From assembly GCA_003797895.1 (NCBI GenBank), contig RKQB01000003.1:434001-498000 (forward strand): a stretch of 64,000 bases of DNA, in the 5' to 3' direction. The notes under the pieces are model-generated. The model ran no database searches. It had not been told where the DNA came from and saw nothing but the letters and a program-made list of their open reading frames with translations. Below are positions 63,464-64,000 of the stretch, one piece after another. Within the stretch, counting starts at the first letter, position 1. Every line of letters begins with the position of its first letter. This DNA is from Cyclobacteriaceae bacterium YHN15 (lineage in GTDB: Bacteria > Bacteroidota > Bacteroidia > Cytophagales > Cyclobacteriaceae). A program made the translations under genes and the position numbers.

Positions 63464-64000
63464 CAATCGAATAAAGGCCAACTGATTCCAACATCCAACA
63501 CCCTTTTCAGACCAGTGAAATACGGCGTCACAAAATATCCGGGCTCACTCATTGAATTGATGTTTAAATGATTGAACCGAAACAATATCCTTGCCCTATT
63601 AATCCTAGCGTTGACAAAGAGATCAAAAACCGGATAAGCAAATACATTGAAATCATTCTGCAAATAAAACTGCTGCATGGCAGGGTTGTAGTTGTCAGCA
63701 AAATTATCACTGCGGAATCTTCCCTCAATACCAATTTGGATATAGAGATTCTCATTGAACATAGGACTGTCATAATAAATCCTTGAATTAGCAACAAGTT
63801 CAGGTATCCTGAAGTTACCCGCTCCATCACCCGTAATTACGGTATAAAAAACTTCGCCCTCCCAAAAGAATTTTTTTCTGATATTAAAAGAGAAATTCAA
63901 TCCCGGAATCACCATAAACGCATCTCCTGTTGATTGGGTAACCTGTTGGCTTTCATTGAAAAAAACATAATTATTTACCCTGTTGGCCGTCAGATTGGGC
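63463..64000 (-). CDS. Putative outer-membrane porin (Porin_10-like), C-terminal part
   Basis: Partial; the frame continues past the window edge (NLTANRVNNYVFFNESQQV before the first internal Met). The 178 residues seen alternate as beta strands with aromatic girdles and end GYFVTPYFTGLKRVLDVGIS then WPLFD, the usual C-terminal barrel signature of Bacteroidota Porin_10 proteins (from memory). Coupled by overlap to miaE. The N-terminus and signal peptide are outside the window. Confidence 0.8.
   Translation of the reverse strand, partial: PNLTANRVNNYVFFNESQQVTQSTGDAFMVIPGLNFSFNIRKKFFWEGEVFYTVITGDGAGNFRIPELVANSRIYYDSPMFNENLYIQIGIEGRFRSDNFADNYNPAMQQFYLQNDFNVFAYPVFDLFVNARINRARILFRFNHLNINSMSEPGYFVTPYFTGLKRVLDVGISWPLFD

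Noticed and set aside
1..64000. CRISPR arrays, tRNA and rRNA genes
   Set aside because: No regularly spaced identical repeats and no cloverleaf or rRNA-like stretches were seen by eye; not a computed result.

Overview
The window looks like a chromosome segment of a Bacteroidota bacterium, most likely order Cytophagales (Cyclobacteriaceae-like). This rests on a low-GC genome with few Shine-Dalgarno sequences, repeated TAnnTTTG-type -7 promoter boxes, SusC/SusD, a Porin_10-like barrel, YwqK/MORN proteins, a Lacal_2735-type small protein, type III glutamine synthetase, and the rplM-rpsI-rpsB-tsf cluster. No prophage, IS element, tRNA, rRNA or CRISPR array was seen. The genus assignment is inference.

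Layout. 1-7.8 kb: S1/P1-like phospholipase/nuclease, aminotransferase, a DUF4143 AAA ATPase preceded by three 33-bp-spaced repeats, EttA, a DUF349 protein and a DUF2795 protein. 7.8-10.5 kb: a minus-strand operon (LiaF-like membrane protein, LytS-type kinase, LytTR regulator) with a 15-bp direct repeat of 21-bp period upstream, a probable LytTR site. 10.5-21.4 kb: housekeeping genes (ispD, queA, an orphan MacB-like permease, recA, DUF3108 protein, PhoB/PhoR-like pair, RluA-type synthase, rplM-rpsI-rpsB, tsf). 21.4-30.3 kb: accessory region with a small barrel protein, a higBA toxin-antitoxin module with a palindromic operator, an ABC1 kinase with a TetR regulator, a DHFR-like protein, a GC-rich gamma-glutamyltransferase, a lipoprotein amidohydrolase with a probable 5' frameshift, an alpha/beta hydrolase and a ParD-antitoxin remnant. 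30.3-39.4 kb: hslV, pyruvate dehydrogenase E2, YheT-like hydrolase, SRAP protein, metallo-beta-lactamase-fold hydrolase, FabH, an unknown protein, a MORN protein and a 56-residue Lacal_2735-like protein.

39.7-55.9 kb: a DUF6600-like secreted protein with a repeat tail, then a probable chitin/GlcNAc utilisation locus. On the plus strand are a ROK-type repressor, a 1099-residue VCBS/ASPIC protein and a vanadium-haloperoxidase-like protein. On the minus strand are SusC, SusD, a GH18 lipoprotein, a LacI regulator and a ROK sugar kinase. SusC/SusD would bind and import oligosaccharide released by the GH18 enzyme, the kinase would phosphorylate the sugar, and LacI/ROK would sense it. 56-64 kb: glnN (GSIII), mtaB, a GMC oxidoreductase translationally close to a second orphan MacB-like permease, miaE, and the C-terminal part of a putative porin running off the end.

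Start codons were chosen by conservation of the N-terminus, signal peptides, and the position of promoter boxes that would otherwise lie inside the reading frame.
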